Source: CAYQMF01 sp964418595 (lineage in GTDB: Bacteria; Planctomycetota; UBA1135; UBA2386). Taken from it: DNA of 12,917 nucleotides. Position numbers and translations under genes: made by a program. Each line of letters opens with the position of its first letter. The stretch's first letter is position 1. This document shows positions 12,229 to 12,917 of this stretch, one piece after another. The stretch covers positions 1 to 12,917 of the forward strand of contig CAYQMF010000156.1 of the NCBI GenBank assembly GCA_964418595.1, in the 5' to 3' direction. The notes below the pieces were generated by a model. That model saw only the letters and a program-made list of their open reading frames with translations. It was not told where the DNA came from and ran no database searches.

Positions 12229-12917
12229 TCAGCGCAGCCGCTCGTCCAGGAACGCCGCCACGCCATCGATCCCGATGCGCTCCTGCGCCCCCGTATCGCG
12301 CATGCGCACGGTCACGGTCTGATCCTTCAACGTGTCGCTGTCGACGGTGAAGCAGAACGGACACCCGGCCTCGTCCATGCGCGCGTAGCGCTTGCCGATG
12401 CTCTGCTTGGCGTCGGACTCGATCGTGCCGCCCAGCCGCGCGAAGCGCTTCGTCAGGTCGAGCGCCAGCTTGTCGGCTACCTCCGGCAGCCCGTCCTTGT
12501 TGACCAACGGGAACACCGCCGCCTTGATCGGCGCGAGCCGCGGATGGAAGCGCATGATCACGCCGCTCGGGCGCGCGGGGTCGATGGTGAAGGCCTCGCA
12601 GAGCACGGCGAGCACGCCGCGGTCGAGACCGGCGGACGGCTCGATCACGTGCGGCAGGTAGCGCTCGCCCTTCGGCTGGCCGTTGGCGGCGAGTTCGCCG
12701 CGCTCGTTGTCGAAGAACTCGAGCTTCTGGCCGCTGTGCTGCTGGTGCTGGCGCAGGTCGAAGTCGGAGCGGTGCGCGATGCCCTCGAGCTCGCCGAAGT
12801 CGGGCGCGGTGAACGGGAACCGGTACTCGATGTCGCTGGTGCCCGCCCCGGTCTTTGCGTAGTGCGCGAGTTCGTCGCGGTCGTGTTCGCGCAGGCGCAG
12901 GTTCTCGCCGGCGAGGC
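12229..12917 (-). CDS. glyS: Glycyl-tRNA synthetase, C-terminal part (5' end outside window)
   Basis: The frame is open to the right edge, so only the last ~229 residues are visible. Reading leftward from the edge gives 'LAGENLRLREHDRDELAHYA', then 'GTSDIEYRFPF', 'GELEGIAHRSDFDLRQHQ', 'LPHVIEPSAGLDRG', and the anticodon-binding domain ('LAPIKAAVFPLVNKDG', 'SIGKRYARMDEAGCPFCFTVDSDTL', 'DQTVTVRMRDTGAQERI'). The EGIA.R.DFDL..H and VIEPS motifs mark the homodimeric class II enzyme, not the alpha2-beta2 type found in most Proteobacteria. It charges tRNA-Gly in the cytoplasm. It is a core gene whose composition matches the window average, and it likely marks the right boundary of the accessory block. 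The stop is TAG or equivalent at 12229-12231, 49 bases before the next gene's start. Confidence 0.95.
   Translation of the reverse strand, partial: LAGENLRLREHDRDELAHYAKTGAGTSDIEYRFPFTAPDFGELEGIAHRSDFDLRQHQQHSGQKLEFFDNERGELAANGQPKGERYLPHVIEPSAGLDRGVLAVLCEAFTIDPARPSGVIMRFHPRLAPIKAAVFPLVNKDGLPEVADKLALDLTKRFARLGGTIESDAKQSIGKRYARMDEAGCPFCFTVDSDTLKDQTVTVRMRDTGAQERIGIDGVAAFLDERLR

Noticed and set aside
12180..12266. Upstream extension of the small helical protein gene
   Set aside because: It would overlap the glycyl-tRNA synthetase 3' end and adds a non-conserved-looking leader; GTG 12179 fits the family's start.

Overview
This 12.9-kb window is GC-rich and densely coded. It looks like an accessory, secretion-related island bounded on the right by a housekeeping gene. 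Long open frames antisense to real genes show strong third-position G/C bias. Sampled 60-base stretches run from about 52% G+C (1141-1200) to about 75% (1981-2040). The glycyl-tRNA synthetase is the single-chain homodimeric type. With a KaiC-like ATPase, a DUF4410 lipoprotein, ASH-type repeats and few clear Shine-Dalgarno sites, this fits a high-GC Gram-negative such as Planctomycetota or Myxococcota. That placement is inference only.

Layout. (1) 3-1342: the 3' end of an Rhs core plus its toxin tip, overlapping by 4 bp a DUF2247-type immunity gene; both are less GC-rich than the rest. (2) 1459-3800: a divergent pair, a two-lobed KaiC/RecA-like ATPase (-) and a histidine-phosphatase-fold protein (+) that appears to have lost catalytic residues. 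(3) 3801-4070: noncoding DNA with a perfect 12-bp-arm hairpin, short tandem repeats and a second hairpin flanked by direct repeats. (4) 4071-5301 (-): a LysM / beta-sandwich / peptidoglycan-binding protein followed by a DUF4410 lipoprotein. (5) 5370-8181 (+): a 755-aa unrecognised protein and a DUF4123 adaptor, four bases apart. (6) 8224-12179 (-): a small uncharacterised protein, a 940-aa predicted zinc metallopeptidase with two ASH repeats, and a Cys-containing protein ending in a beta-sandwich. (7) 12229 to the right edge (-): the C-terminal part of glycyl-tRNA synthetase.

How it fits together. DUF4123 proteins load effectors onto the VgrG spike of type VI secretion systems, so 4.7-12.2 kb is best read as an effector/adaptor block of a T6SS or related contractile system. 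No vgrG, PAAR, hcp or sheath gene lies in the window. Four proteins of the block seem to share a small transthyretin/carboxypeptidase-regulatory-like beta-sandwich, which could be a common docking module. The clearest effector candidate is the 940-aa protein with an HECGH zinc site. The 755-aa protein beside the adaptor is the most novel gene: it has a C-terminal motif resembling the ATP-site motif of IucA/IucC siderophore synthetases, or a kinase-type catalytic loop. The Rhs toxin/immunity pair at the left edge is a separate polymorphic-toxin module.
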